Source of the DNA: Bacteroidota bacterium
GTDB lineage: Bacteria > Bacteroidota > Rhodothermia > Balneolales > HLUCCA01
Direction: 5' to 3'
NCBI GenBank assembly: GCA_003448835.1
Contig: DLXM01000249.1
Span: forward strand, 1 to 5,769
Length of the DNA: 5,769 nt
The notes beneath the pieces were generated by a model. That model ran no database searches and was not told the origin of the DNA. It was given only the letters and a program-made list of their open reading frames with translations. Below, piece after piece: positions 1-5,769 of this stretch. Positions within the stretch are counted from its first letter, which is position 1; the number at the start of each line of letters is the position of its first letter. Both the position numbers and the translations under genes were made by a program.

Positions 1-585
1 GGTTTGTCATCTGCCGCATTCTCAATGAGACGATCTGTTGCAACTACAAATGGGATTTATACAATGAATCTAGCTTCACCGGATGCCAGAGTGCTTTTTG
101 TAGATCAACAACATTTACTTTCGAATATTGTAAACAACTTCCCGGAAAACTGGAACCGAAGAGAAGCTAATGATTTGATTTTGAGGACTGGGTATTCGGT
201 CTCGTTACCTGATGGAGGATTTGATTCGGGTCAATCTGCCCGGTTTGGTTGGGAAGCATCGGTACCTTTGGTCGTGAACCGTGGTTGGTTTTTTAATGAT
301 CCTAACTCCTATTCTAGTTTAAAGATCGATTCGGAATTCACCGTACTTCAGGCCTTGAGACCTATGGGAGAATCGGTCCAGGATGGCATTTTAATTCGAT
401 TAAGAAACACTAACCCAAACCAAAAAGAACAAGTCTCAGTACAAGCGCCGTGGTTTACACGGGGCAAAATCAATAAAACCGACTACTTTGGAGGAAATCA
501 AACTCAACTAACTGTTGAAAACGGCAAATTCAAAATCGGAGTAGAACCTAATGAAACCGTCACATTAATGTGGAACAAAAAATAA
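1..585 (+). CDS. C-terminal fragment of a large glycosidase, probably GH38-type alpha-mannosidase (5' truncated by window edge)
   Basis: The reading frame is open from base 1 and ends at TAA 583-585, so about 194 residues of the C-terminus are visible and the start lies outside the window. The fragment looks like the beta-sandwich tail of GH38 alpha-mannosidases. RFGWEASVPLVVNRG (about fragment residues 81-95) matches the place where that family has its 'R..(H/Y)...PL' stretch. It is followed by a VLQALRP strand, then DGILIRLRNTNP (about 118-129), resembling the family's 'DG.ilRl.N.t' strand, and finally a VEPNETVTLMW ending, resembling the usual 'l.P.Ei.Tl' terminus. GH38 enzymes hydrolyse alpha-mannosidic bonds using a zinc-dependent N-terminal catalytic domain, which is not in view. 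Catalytic competence and cellular location therefore cannot be judged. The next gene begins 17 bases downstream, which suggests co-transcription. It could instead be another multidomain glycosidase with a similar C-terminal sandwich. The coding call is firm; the family call is moderate. Confidence 0.6.
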   Translation, partial: GLSSAAFSMRRSVATTNGIYTMNLASPDARVLFVDQQHLLSNIVNNFPENWNRREANDLILRTGYSVSLPDGGFDSGQSARFGWEASVPLVVNRGWFFNDPNSYSSLKIDSEFTVLQALRPMGESVQDGILIRLRNTNPNQKEQVSVQAPWFTRGKINKTDYFGGNQTQLTVENGKFKIGVEPNETVTLMWNKK

Positions 586-602
586 ATCAAACCCAAAAAA
601 TC

Positions 603-1460
603 ATGAAAAAATACAAACTATCTAAATACATCCCAGTATTTATCGTATCCCTAATTTTTGTAAGTTGCGTAATCGATGAAGTAAAACAGCCCGAAACCGT
701 GGAAGCTGCAAGCTCCTTTGAAATTACATTGGACGCTAGAACAACAGAAACTGATAACTCAGCTAAATATGGTTTTCTCGCCGTTTTCTTACCTTTAGAA
801 TTTGAAATTGACTCAGTAGCATTCTCTGGATCAATTGGCGAGGGTTATTTCTATGAGATGGACAATGATACCGCCTCTAAATGGCATCAAGCTAATTCGA
901 GTGGAATAGGTGTCGGAGTTATTGACCTGTTGGAGGAAAAATTTGGGGAGCAGGATGGTTATGGCTGGAGAGCATTTGAAACCGAAAATGCATACCTAAC
1001 GGGTGATCAGGCAGAACACACTCATGAAATAAAAATCTATGCCAAAGCCGGGAATACCACTGGCGAGTACGGACTTTCATATGTGGTCTCAGAGACTGCT
1101 CTTGACTTCACTGACGCGAGCATGTGGGACGACAGTTTCGATAATATGATTACAGTTGTTAGTGGAACTTCCATTGATAAAAATGATGAAATGGCTTCCA
1201 GTTTCAGTTTACATCAAAATTACCCGAACCCATTCAACCCTTCAACGCGAATATCCTACTCTATTGAAAATAGCAGTGAGGTGCTGTTGGAAATCGTAGA
1301 CATGAATGGTCGTGTAGTTTCAACAATAGTCAACACAGTTCAGACTGCAGGAAACTATGATGTTGTAGCAAATTTGTCCAACCTTCCAAGTGGTGTTTAT
1401 TTATACCGTCTAAATGTGGATGGTATGTCGCAGGTTCGCAAGATGGCTCTCATCAAATAG
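603..1460 (+). CDS. Exported protein with T9SS type A sorting domain and lipoprotein-like signal; function unknown
   Basis: This is a 285-residue protein. ATG 603 is chosen because it starts a classic export signal: a Lys-rich N-terminus (MKKYKLSK), a hydrophobic core at residues 10-20, and FVSC ending at Cys22, which resembles a lipobox. An in-frame GTG at 570 would overlap the previous gene and bury the signal. Residues 23-37 are a short acidic linker. About residues 38-190 form a beta-rich domain of no certain family; its 'GFLAVFLPLEFEIDSVAFSG' segment recalls Bacteroidota DUF4961-type surface domains, but that is a weak guess. Residues 201-285 are a T9SS type A C-terminal domain, with QNYPNPFNPST at 205-215, a central VDMNGRVV strand and a GVYLYRLNVDG...RKMALIK ending. 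Known T9SS substrates with this tail cross the outer membrane and are anchored to the surface or released. Among glycosidases, a glycan-binding or surface-exposed accessory role is likely but unproven. Having both a lipobox and a T9SS tail is unusual. Confidence 0.88.
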   Translation: MKKYKLSKYIPVFIVSLIFVSCVIDEVKQPETVEAASSFEITLDARTTETDNSAKYGFLAVFLPLEFEIDSVAFSGSIGEGYFYEMDNDTASKWHQANSSGIGVGVIDLLEEKFGEQDGYGWRAFETENAYLTGDQAEHTHEIKIYAKAGNTTGEYGLSYVVSETALDFTDASMWDDSFDNMITVVSGTSIDKNDEMASSFSLHQNYPNPFNPSTRISYSIENSSEVLLEIVDMNGRVVSTIVNTVQTAGNYDVVANLSNLPSGVYLYRLNVDGMSQVRKMALIK

Positions 1461-1477
1461 TTATACTTACAAACTGA

Positions 1478-1520
1478 AGGATGGAGCGTATTTCCCTACC
1501 CTCCGTCCTCATATTTTTTT
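1478..1520 (+). terminator. Probable intrinsic (Rho-independent) terminator after the T9SS protein gene
   Basis: AGGATGGAG (1478-1486) can pair with CTCCGTCCT (1501-1509) in a 9-bp stem with a single G-U pair. The loop is 14 bases, and four bases after the stem comes a run of seven T (1514-1520). It sits 17 bases after the stop codon at 1458-1460, which is the normal place for a terminator. The large loop lowers certainty. It overlaps a possible upstream ATG (1481) of the next gene and so argues against that start. Confidence 0.55.
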
Positions 1521-1525
1521 CAATT

Positions 1526-2566
1526 ATGCTTAAAATTTTAAGCGTGAAGGACAAAGGTGCGCTTTTTGTCCGGAACGCCCATAATATGATCGGTCAGGAT
1601 GGCGCGTATAGTATTCCAACTGATGCCGGCCTCTTATTCTTTTTTGGCGATACTGTTATTGGGAAACGTACTCATGGCGAAAGTTTATGGTACCCCGGTG
1701 GAGAGGCCATTCAGAATGAATTGATGGAAAAGTTCGGCGAAATATCGGGTATGGTTACTAATTGTGGCCTTCTCTTTAAGTCTGAAACCCAGTTTGACTA
1801 TATCACTGACGATTTGAATAGGATAAAAACACTGGTTCCATCATTCGAGCATGAGTCTCCCGATAAGTGGAGGGTTTGGTGCATGCACGGGATACAGCTT
1901 GGTGAAAAACTATACTTGTTTTACATCAAAGTGAAAATGCTTCCTCAAGGCACAATGCCGGTAAATTTTTCTATTGCTGGTGCTGGCATTGCTGTGGGTG
2001 ATACCGAATCATGGGATTTTAAGAGACTGAATGATGATGGTGATAACGCTATGTGGAGCGCAAATGAGCCGGCATTCTCCTCTGCTGCACTTGATGGTAA
2101 GGACGGATGGATTTACTTGTATGGCGTTCGAAACGAAGGAGGAAATCAACGTTGTTATCTGACCCGAGTGCGACCTGATGGAATTGAGAATAGGTCCAAT
2201 TATACATACTGGAATGGTACGAACTGGTCTCAGGATATCAACGACATTAAACCAATTCTCTTTGGAATGCCGAACGAGATGTCGGTTTCATGGAATGATC
2301 ACCTAAATTGCTGGCTTGCCGTTTATAGCAATGGTACTGATGGTGAAATTGTCGGGTGTACTGCTCAAAATCCCGAAGGACCCTGGAGTGAGCCCGTGCT
2401 TTTACATAAAGTCAATGTCCCCCATCACGGACTCCCATATCCGGTACTAATCTATGCAGCAAAGGAACATCCAAAATTAGCAAAACAAAACGGGAAAACA
2501 CTTTGGATTACCTACATCGAATTTGAAGAATATTACCCTCACTTACTCGAAATCGAGATTGAGTGA
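1526..2566 (+). CDS. Five-bladed beta-propeller protein resembling DUF4185/GH183 and GH43-like glycosidases
   Basis: From ATG 1526 this is a 346-residue protein. An in-frame ATG at 1481 would add 15 mostly hydrophobic residues, but it lies inside the stem of the probable terminator and gives no recognisable cleavage site, so 1526 is preferred. Propeller-like strands recur: GAYSIPTDAGLLFFFGDT (26-43, the 'FGDT' being typical of DUF4185 proteins), LYLFYIKVKM, SANEPAF (Glu181), GWIYLYGV, and AQNPEGPWSEP, with GPWSEP at 285-290. The 'GPW.EP' element is widespread in GH43/GH117/GH130-type five-bladed propellers. Some DUF4185 members are now classed as GH183 endo-D-arabinanases, but that does not fix the substrate here. 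Acidic residues such as Asp25, Asp42 and Glu181 are candidates for the active site. No signal peptide is evident from 1526, so a cytoplasmic role on imported oligosaccharides is inferred. The next gene starts 45 bases downstream. A glycosidase or lyase-like role is likely; the exact activity is unknown. Confidence 0.8.
   Translation: MLKILSVKDKGALFVRNAHNMIGQDGAYSIPTDAGLLFFFGDTVIGKRTHGESLWYPGGEAIQNELMEKFGEISGMVTNCGLLFKSETQFDYITDDLNRIKTLVPSFEHESPDKWRVWCMHGIQLGEKLYLFYIKVKMLPQGTMPVNFSIAGAGIAVGDTESWDFKRLNDDGDNAMWSANEPAFSSAALDGKDGWIYLYGVRNEGGNQRCYLTRVRPDGIENRSNYTYWNGTNWSQDINDIKPILFGMPNEMSVSWNDHLNCWLAVYSNGTDGEIVGCTAQNPEGPWSEPVLLHKVNVPHHGLPYPVLIYAAKEHPKLAKQNGKTLWITYIEFEEYYPHLLEIEIE
1528..1543. repeat. 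16-base perfect palindrome over the start of the propeller gene
   Basis: GCTTAAAATTTTAAGC reads identically on both strands. It begins with the G of ATG 1526-1528 and covers codons 2-6. It lies eight bases after the T-run of the probable terminator. It could be an operator for a dimeric regulator, or a short RNA hairpin (six-pair stem, four-base loop) at the initiation region. It could also be chance in AT-rich sequence. No second copy was noticed in the window. Confidence 0.5.
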
Positions 2567-2611
2567 ATCGCGAAATAATTAAATAATCATCCCAATAAAT
2601 TTCAGAATATA

Positions 2612-4675
2612 ATGATACCCAATGTGTCGGATTTAGGAAGTGATGTGCTAATGCACCGTCATGGAGATATTTTTAACCCCCCGGGACTTACCAATTTCAC
2701 CGGTACTGTACAAGCTGACCTCGACCCGGTAGGAATTCGATCCGTTAATTTTCCGCCATTTGGTAGCGGAGATGCAGTGACAGCATCACTTTTCATAAAC
2801 GATAGATTCTGGCCATCACATGGTAAGCCGGTCTCTATCCAATGGTTTCCACATCAATTGGTTCGAAAAACTGAGGTAGATGGTATACATCTGACCAGCA
2901 CAACCATCGTTCCATTTAATAAAAATGCAGTCATGATTCGAATTGCCTTGGAAAACAGAAGTGGCTCACCTAAAGATGTACCGATAAGGCTTGGTATTAC
3001 AGGCTATGTGACCAAAGCTGTGCGTCAGTGGAACGAGCCAACGGCACCTGGCGAACTTGACAATTCAGTTGAAGTGGATATTTCACGATCAGCCGTGATT
3101 CATAAAGCCCTCCAAAGTGATGCAATTCGTATTCAGGGATTAGTTGCTGATGGGGCATTAGCAACTAAAGTACACCTCCGAACGGTGGTTTCACTTGCGC
3201 CCGGGGAAGAAAAAGTGATATGGTATTTGAATGTTACAGAGGATTCTGCACAAAAGGCTTTTGATAGTTTCGATAATCTGGCCTCGAATCCACAGCGTCA
3301 TCTACACGACTCACACGCACGATGGGATAATGAAATCAAAGACATCTTCACACCTGGTAACGCCTCTTATTCCGGGTTTATGCCAGTTTTAGAAACAACT
3401 GACAAGGACATACTGCGAATGTATCACATGGCAATCCTTGGTGTGGTTTATTTCAGAAGGGATAATCTGGCATCGGTATATGGCAGAGCCTATGACACCC
3501 TCATGCCAAAATATTGGCAAACCGTTACGTTCATCTGGGATTATGCCCTAAGTGGTCTCACACATGCGTTGCTGGATCCGGGTGTAATGACTAAGTATAT
3601 GGAATACTGGATGCAGATGGATATTCACAAGCATTTTGGTACAGAATATCTGACTGGAAAACCTGTAGGTCCCTGGTACTCGGTTAATGATTTTGCCATG
3701 ACATCACTTATCAAAGATTATCTTCGTTGGAATGGGGATACGGAATGGCTCGGTAAATCTTTGAAATCGGGGGACAGTCATCGTACGGTTGCTGGTTTCC
3801 TTGAAAAATTCGCAGGTAATTATAAGCAATTTCTCACTCCAAATGGACTGGCGGATTATGGTGGACTGAACAACCTTCTTGAGTGTGTGAGTACATATAT
3901 CCATGAAGTTGCCAGCTTGAATGCGGCCAATGTATTCAATTTGAGATATACTGCGGAGATATTGGATCATTTAGGTGAAAACAACAAGGCCAAGTCATTT
4001 CGCAGCGAGGCAGATGAATTGGTGAAGCAGGTTCAGAAACTATATGTAGATGGAAAAGGCTTCTGGCACACTCGTTTCCCGGATAATCAATTCGTAGAGG
4101 TTCGGCATTGCTACGATTTCATAACCATTTTAAATACGATTTCTGATGACCTGACTTCTAAGCAAAAAGAAGAAATGACTCAGTTTTTTGTCAGCGAGTT
4201 GCAAACTCCCACTTGGATGAGGGCGTTGTCTCCCGTAGACGATAATGCAACATTTAGCGTCCGTCCCGACCATCAATGGAATGGGGCTTATCCAGCATGG
4301 CCAGCTCAGAGCGTGACTGGACTTTACCGAATTGGCCAGGAAGATATCGCTTTCAAATGGCTAAAAGGTCTTGCCAAAACAGCAAACCAGGGTCCTTATG
4401 GTCAGGCCCACTTCACTGAAGAAGTCCTGAAGCCGGAGAATGGCGGTGCAATCAAGGCATCTCCTGATATTCCGTGGATCAACGACTGGATTTGTTCCAG
4501 CAATGGTAGCTGGACCAATATTATTATCGAGTCCATTTTCGGTGTCAAAGCCGGTCTAAATGGCATTACCGCTGAGCCAAAATTTGGCGATTTTGACCCT
4601 AATGCCGCGCTGCGTGGCTTGCACTGGCAAGGCAAAATATATGATGTGACAAAAAAAGGAATCCAGCAACGGTGA
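2612..4675 (+). CDS. (alpha/alpha)6-barrel glycoside hydrolase, GH63/GH37/MGH1-like
   Basis: This is a 687-residue protein. ATG 2612 is the first start after an in-frame TAA at 2576-2578. About residues 1-230 form a beta-sandwich-like N-terminal domain. About 260-640 look like an (alpha/alpha)6 barrel. The tail (GVKAGLNGITAEPKFGDFDP, then a short beta region) resembles the C-terminal part of such enzymes. Barrel signatures include FIWDYALSG with Asp310 at the usual general-acid position of the 'WD' motif in GH63/GH37 enzymes, WNGAYPAWP (W556-N557-G558 onward) like the family's 'W.G..W' segment, and HFTEEV with Glu603/Glu604 placed like the catalytic base before the final barrel helices. These are inverting glycosidases in known relatives (trehalase, glucosidase, mannosylglycerate hydrolase). 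There is no signal peptide, so it is probably cytoplasmic. Its stop overlaps the next gene's GTG by 4 bases. Divergence from named families is clear enough that the substrate should stay open. Confidence 0.85.
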   Translation: MIPNVSDLGSDVLMHRHGDIFNPPGLTNFTGTVQADLDPVGIRSVNFPPFGSGDAVTASLFINDRFWPSHGKPVSIQWFPHQLVRKTEVDGIHLTSTTIVPFNKNAVMIRIALENRSGSPKDVPIRLGITGYVTKAVRQWNEPTAPGELDNSVEVDISRSAVIHKALQSDAIRIQGLVADGALATKVHLRTVVSLAPGEEKVIWYLNVTEDSAQKAFDSFDNLASNPQRHLHDSHARWDNEIKDIFTPGNASYSGFMPVLETTDKDILRMYHMAILGVVYFRRDNLASVYGRAYDTLMPKYWQTVTFIWDYALSGLTHALLDPGVMTKYMEYWMQMDIHKHFGTEYLTGKPVGPWYSVNDFAMTSLIKDYLRWNGDTEWLGKSLKSGDSHRTVAGFLEKFAGNYKQFLTPNGLADYGGLNNLLECVSTYIHEVASLNAANVFNLRYTAEILDHLGENNKAKSFRSEADELVKQVQKLYVDGKGFWHTRFPDNQFVEVRHCYDFITILNTISDDLTSKQKEEMTQFFVSELQTPTWMRALSPVDDNATFSVRPDHQWNGAYPAWPAQSVTGLYRIGQEDIAFKWLKGLAKTANQGPYGQAHFTEEVLKPENGGAIKASPDIPWINDWICSSNGSWTNIIIESIFGVKAGLNGITAEPKFGDFDPNAALRGLHWQGKIYDVTKKGIQQR

Positions 4676-5700
4676 TTACAACCATTCAATGGAAAAAGAG
4701 GGGGCTGGAAAAACCTCCTCTGCTTTTAGGTGATTTTAACCAATGGGAACCAGAGGTAGGTAGCGATATGCCGGATAAACCAGATAACATTATTTGGCAG
4801 TATGATGTTCAGGATGACGCCAGATTAGAGTACTGTTTTTTTGACCAAGAACAGGATCTGTTATTCCCGGACCCACAAAACACGTATCAGGTACACAATG
4901 GATTAGGTCCCATGTCAGAGCTTGTGATGCCGGGATACAAGTATGATTCAGTCTTTGAACCATTCCGAACAGGTAAAAAAGGCTCATTGAATGAACTAGA
5001 AATGATGTCCATTCAAAGCAAACATCTTGGATATTCTAAGGATTTCTGCCTGTATAGGTCCGATACAGATAAGATGGGTCCTCGTGCTTTTTTAGTGTTT
5101 CAGGATGGATTTGATTATGTGGAATTTGCCCAAACGGTGCAAATTTTACGCTTCCTGGAAGAATCTGGTCAGATTCCTCCCTGTGATGCCGCCTTCGTTA
5201 ATCCGCCAAACCGCCACATTGAAGGTAAACCAGACCGAATCTCCGAGTATGGACTCAACCCGGATTATGCCGCATTCTTGGCGAACGAACTTGTTGTACT
5301 ATATAGTCGATCAACCATAAATGTGTGTATTGGTGCCTCATTCGGCGGACTATGCGCCATTTACACAGCCTTGATGCATCCAAAAATATTCCCAAAAGCT
5401 TATAGCCAGTCAGGTTATGTTGGATATCGTAGTGATTACATATTAAATATGCTCCGCGAATCAGATCCTGTTGTAGAGATTTTTGCTGATATCGGGATTT
5501 GGGAGCGAAAGGTTGGTGCAACTTTTTTGGATCCATCAGAACTCGATTTTCTAATGGCTAACCGCCGGCTGAAACAGGTTTTACTCGATAAAGGTTACAA
5601 ACACAAATATTCAGAGCATGCTGAGGGACATACCTGGGGATTCTGGCGAGGTGGACTAGTACGATATCTTCCTGAAATTTTAAAAGGAGTTGACTCATGA
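4672..5700 (+). CDS. Enterochelin-esterase/CE1-type alpha/beta hydrolase with N-terminal CBM48-like E-set domain
   Basis: This is a 342-residue protein starting at GTG 4672, which overlaps the preceding TGA (GTGA). An AAGGA lies 11 bases upstream of it. The GTG start is needed because the E-set motif LLLGDFNQWEP begins at residue 17; the next ATG (residue 33) would delete it. About residues 1-95 form the CBM48/AMPK-glycogen-binding-like E-set domain. About 105-342 form an esterase D/Fes-type hydrolase: LVFQDGFDY (QDG at 144-146), the nucleophile elbow GASFGG with Ser223, YSQSGY after it, a FADIGIWE segment (Asp273, Glu278), and His320 in EGHTWGFWR. Relatives hydrolyse siderophore esters (Fes, IroD/IroE) or acetyl, feruloyl and other sugar esters (CE1). 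Lying among glycosidases, a role in removing ester groups from oligosaccharides is more likely than siderophore processing. No signal peptide is seen, so it is probably cytoplasmic. The exact ester is unknown. Confidence 0.88.
   Translation: MITTIQWKKRGLEKPPLLLGDFNQWEPEVGSDMPDKPDNIIWQYDVQDDARLEYCFFDQEQDLLFPDPQNTYQVHNGLGPMSELVMPGYKYDSVFEPFRTGKKGSLNELEMMSIQSKHLGYSKDFCLYRSDTDKMGPRAFLVFQDGFDYVEFAQTVQILRFLEESGQIPPCDAAFVNPPNRHIEGKPDRISEYGLNPDYAAFLANELVVLYSRSTINVCIGASFGGLCAIYTALMHPKIFPKAYSQSGYVGYRSDYILNMLRESDPVVEIFADIGIWERKVGATFLDPSELDFLMANRRLKQVLLDKGYKHKYSEHAEGHTWGFWRGGLVRYLPEILKGVDS
5685..5689 (+). promoter_or_regulatory. Shine-Dalgarno site of the ROK kinase gene
   Basis: AGGAG lies seven bases before ATG 5697, inside the 3' end of the esterase gene. 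It is the clearest Shine-Dalgarno match at any gene start in the window; the starts at 603, 1526 and 2612 have only A/T-rich leaders. It supports the ATG at 5697 despite the overlap with the preceding stop. Confidence 0.7.
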
Positions 5701-5769
5701 GACTTGGACTTGACTTAGGTGGAACAAACCTGAAAATGGGAGTTTTCGACGAATCTGGTAACGAACACC
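5697..5769 (+). CDS. N-terminus of a ROK-family sugar kinase (3' truncated by window edge)
   Basis: Only the first 24 codons are visible. The ATG overlaps the esterase stop (ATGA, 5697-5700) and has a good AGGAG upstream. MRLGLDLGGTNLKMGVFDES contains the phosphate-1 ATP-binding motif DLGGTNLK (residues 6-13) followed by a GVFDESG turn, as in ROK-family glucokinases and related hexose or N-acetylhexosamine kinases. Such enzymes transfer phosphate from ATP to a free sugar in the cytoplasm. At the end of this cluster it would fit phosphorylation of the monosaccharide released by the upstream enzymes. The zinc-binding and sugar-specificity motifs lie beyond the window, so the sugar cannot be named, and a ROK-type regulator is not formally excluded, although no N-terminal DNA-binding helix-turn-helix precedes the motif. 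Confidence 0.85.
   Translation, partial: MRLGLDLGGTNLKMGVFDESGNEH

Noticed and set aside
570..602. GTG 570 as start of the T9SS protein
   Set aside because: It would overlap the preceding gene and put 11 polar residues before an otherwise well-formed export signal that begins at ATG 603.
1481..1525. In-frame 15-residue N-terminal extension of the propeller protein, possibly a signal peptide or membrane segment
   Set aside because: The segment is hydrophobic, but it lies within the stem, loop and T-run of the probable terminator, the AAGG before ATG 1481 is too close to serve as a ribosome binding site, and no cleavage site follows. Kept only as an alternative start.
2608..2613. Perfect TATAAT as a -10 promoter element
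   Set aside because: It overlaps the ATG at 2612, so transcription would begin inside the gene, and no TTGACA-like -35 is found at the right spacing. Probably chance in an AT-rich gap.
3140..3168. Inverted repeat TTAGTTGCT / AGCAACTAA with an 11-base spacer
   Set aside because: It lies within the barrel glycosidase coding sequence, has no T-run after it and encodes ordinary sequence; there is no sign of a regulatory role.
3704..3970. Antisense open frame of 88 codons
   Set aside because: It lies wholly inside the barrel glycosidase gene on the opposite strand and its translation shows no recognisable domain. The same applies to the antisense frames at 4402-4689, 4790-4987 and 5255-5536, and to the + frame at 5105-5320.
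4672..5700. Siderophore (enterochelin) esterase as the specific function
   Set aside because: The fold and motifs fit, but no siderophore genes are nearby and all neighbours are carbohydrate enzymes, so only the broader esterase call is made.

Overview
All genes in this window lie on the + strand and read as one head-to-tail carbohydrate-use cluster. The C-terminal motif beginning HQNYPNPFNPST marks a type IX secretion (T9SS) type A sorting domain. That form is common in the Bacteroidota/FCB superphylum, and this variant is typical of Balneolota, Rhodothermota and Ignavibacteria-like lineages. Moderate GC and mostly A-rich gene starts agree with this. The phylum is an inference from the motif; no rRNA or other marker gene is present.

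Layout: (1) positions 1-585 hold the 3' end of a large glycosidase, probably a GH38-type alpha-mannosidase cut by the window edge. (2) 603-1460 encode a small exported protein with a lipoprotein-like signal sequence, a beta-rich middle domain and a T9SS sorting domain. (3) 1478-1520 form a probable intrinsic terminator, followed at once by a 16-base perfect palindrome over the start of the next gene. (4) 1526-2566 encode a beta-propeller protein resembling DUF4185/GH183 and GH43-like glycosidases. (5) 2612-4675 encode an (alpha/alpha)6-barrel glycosidase related to GH63/GH37/MGH1-like enzymes. (6) 4672-5700 encode an enterochelin-esterase/CE1-type alpha/beta hydrolase with an N-terminal CBM48-like E-set domain. 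(7) 5697 onward is the first 24 codons of a ROK-family sugar kinase. The last three genes overlap by 4 bases at each junction (GTGA, ATGA), so they are probably translationally coupled.

Working model (inference): the exported T9SS protein binds or processes a glycan at the cell surface. The propeller protein, the barrel glycosidase and the esterase have no clear signal peptides and probably act on imported oligosaccharides in the cytoplasm. They would trim glycosidic and ester linkages, and the ROK kinase would phosphorylate the released sugar. The substrate cannot be read from the sequence; the GH38-like fragment hints at a mannose-containing glycan. Of the protein-level observations, the most notable is the set of distant glycosidase homologues with a cytosolic CBM48-esterase. 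The most notable non-coding one is the terminator and palindrome crowded around the 1526 start, which suggests attenuated or separately controlled expression of the downstream enzymes.
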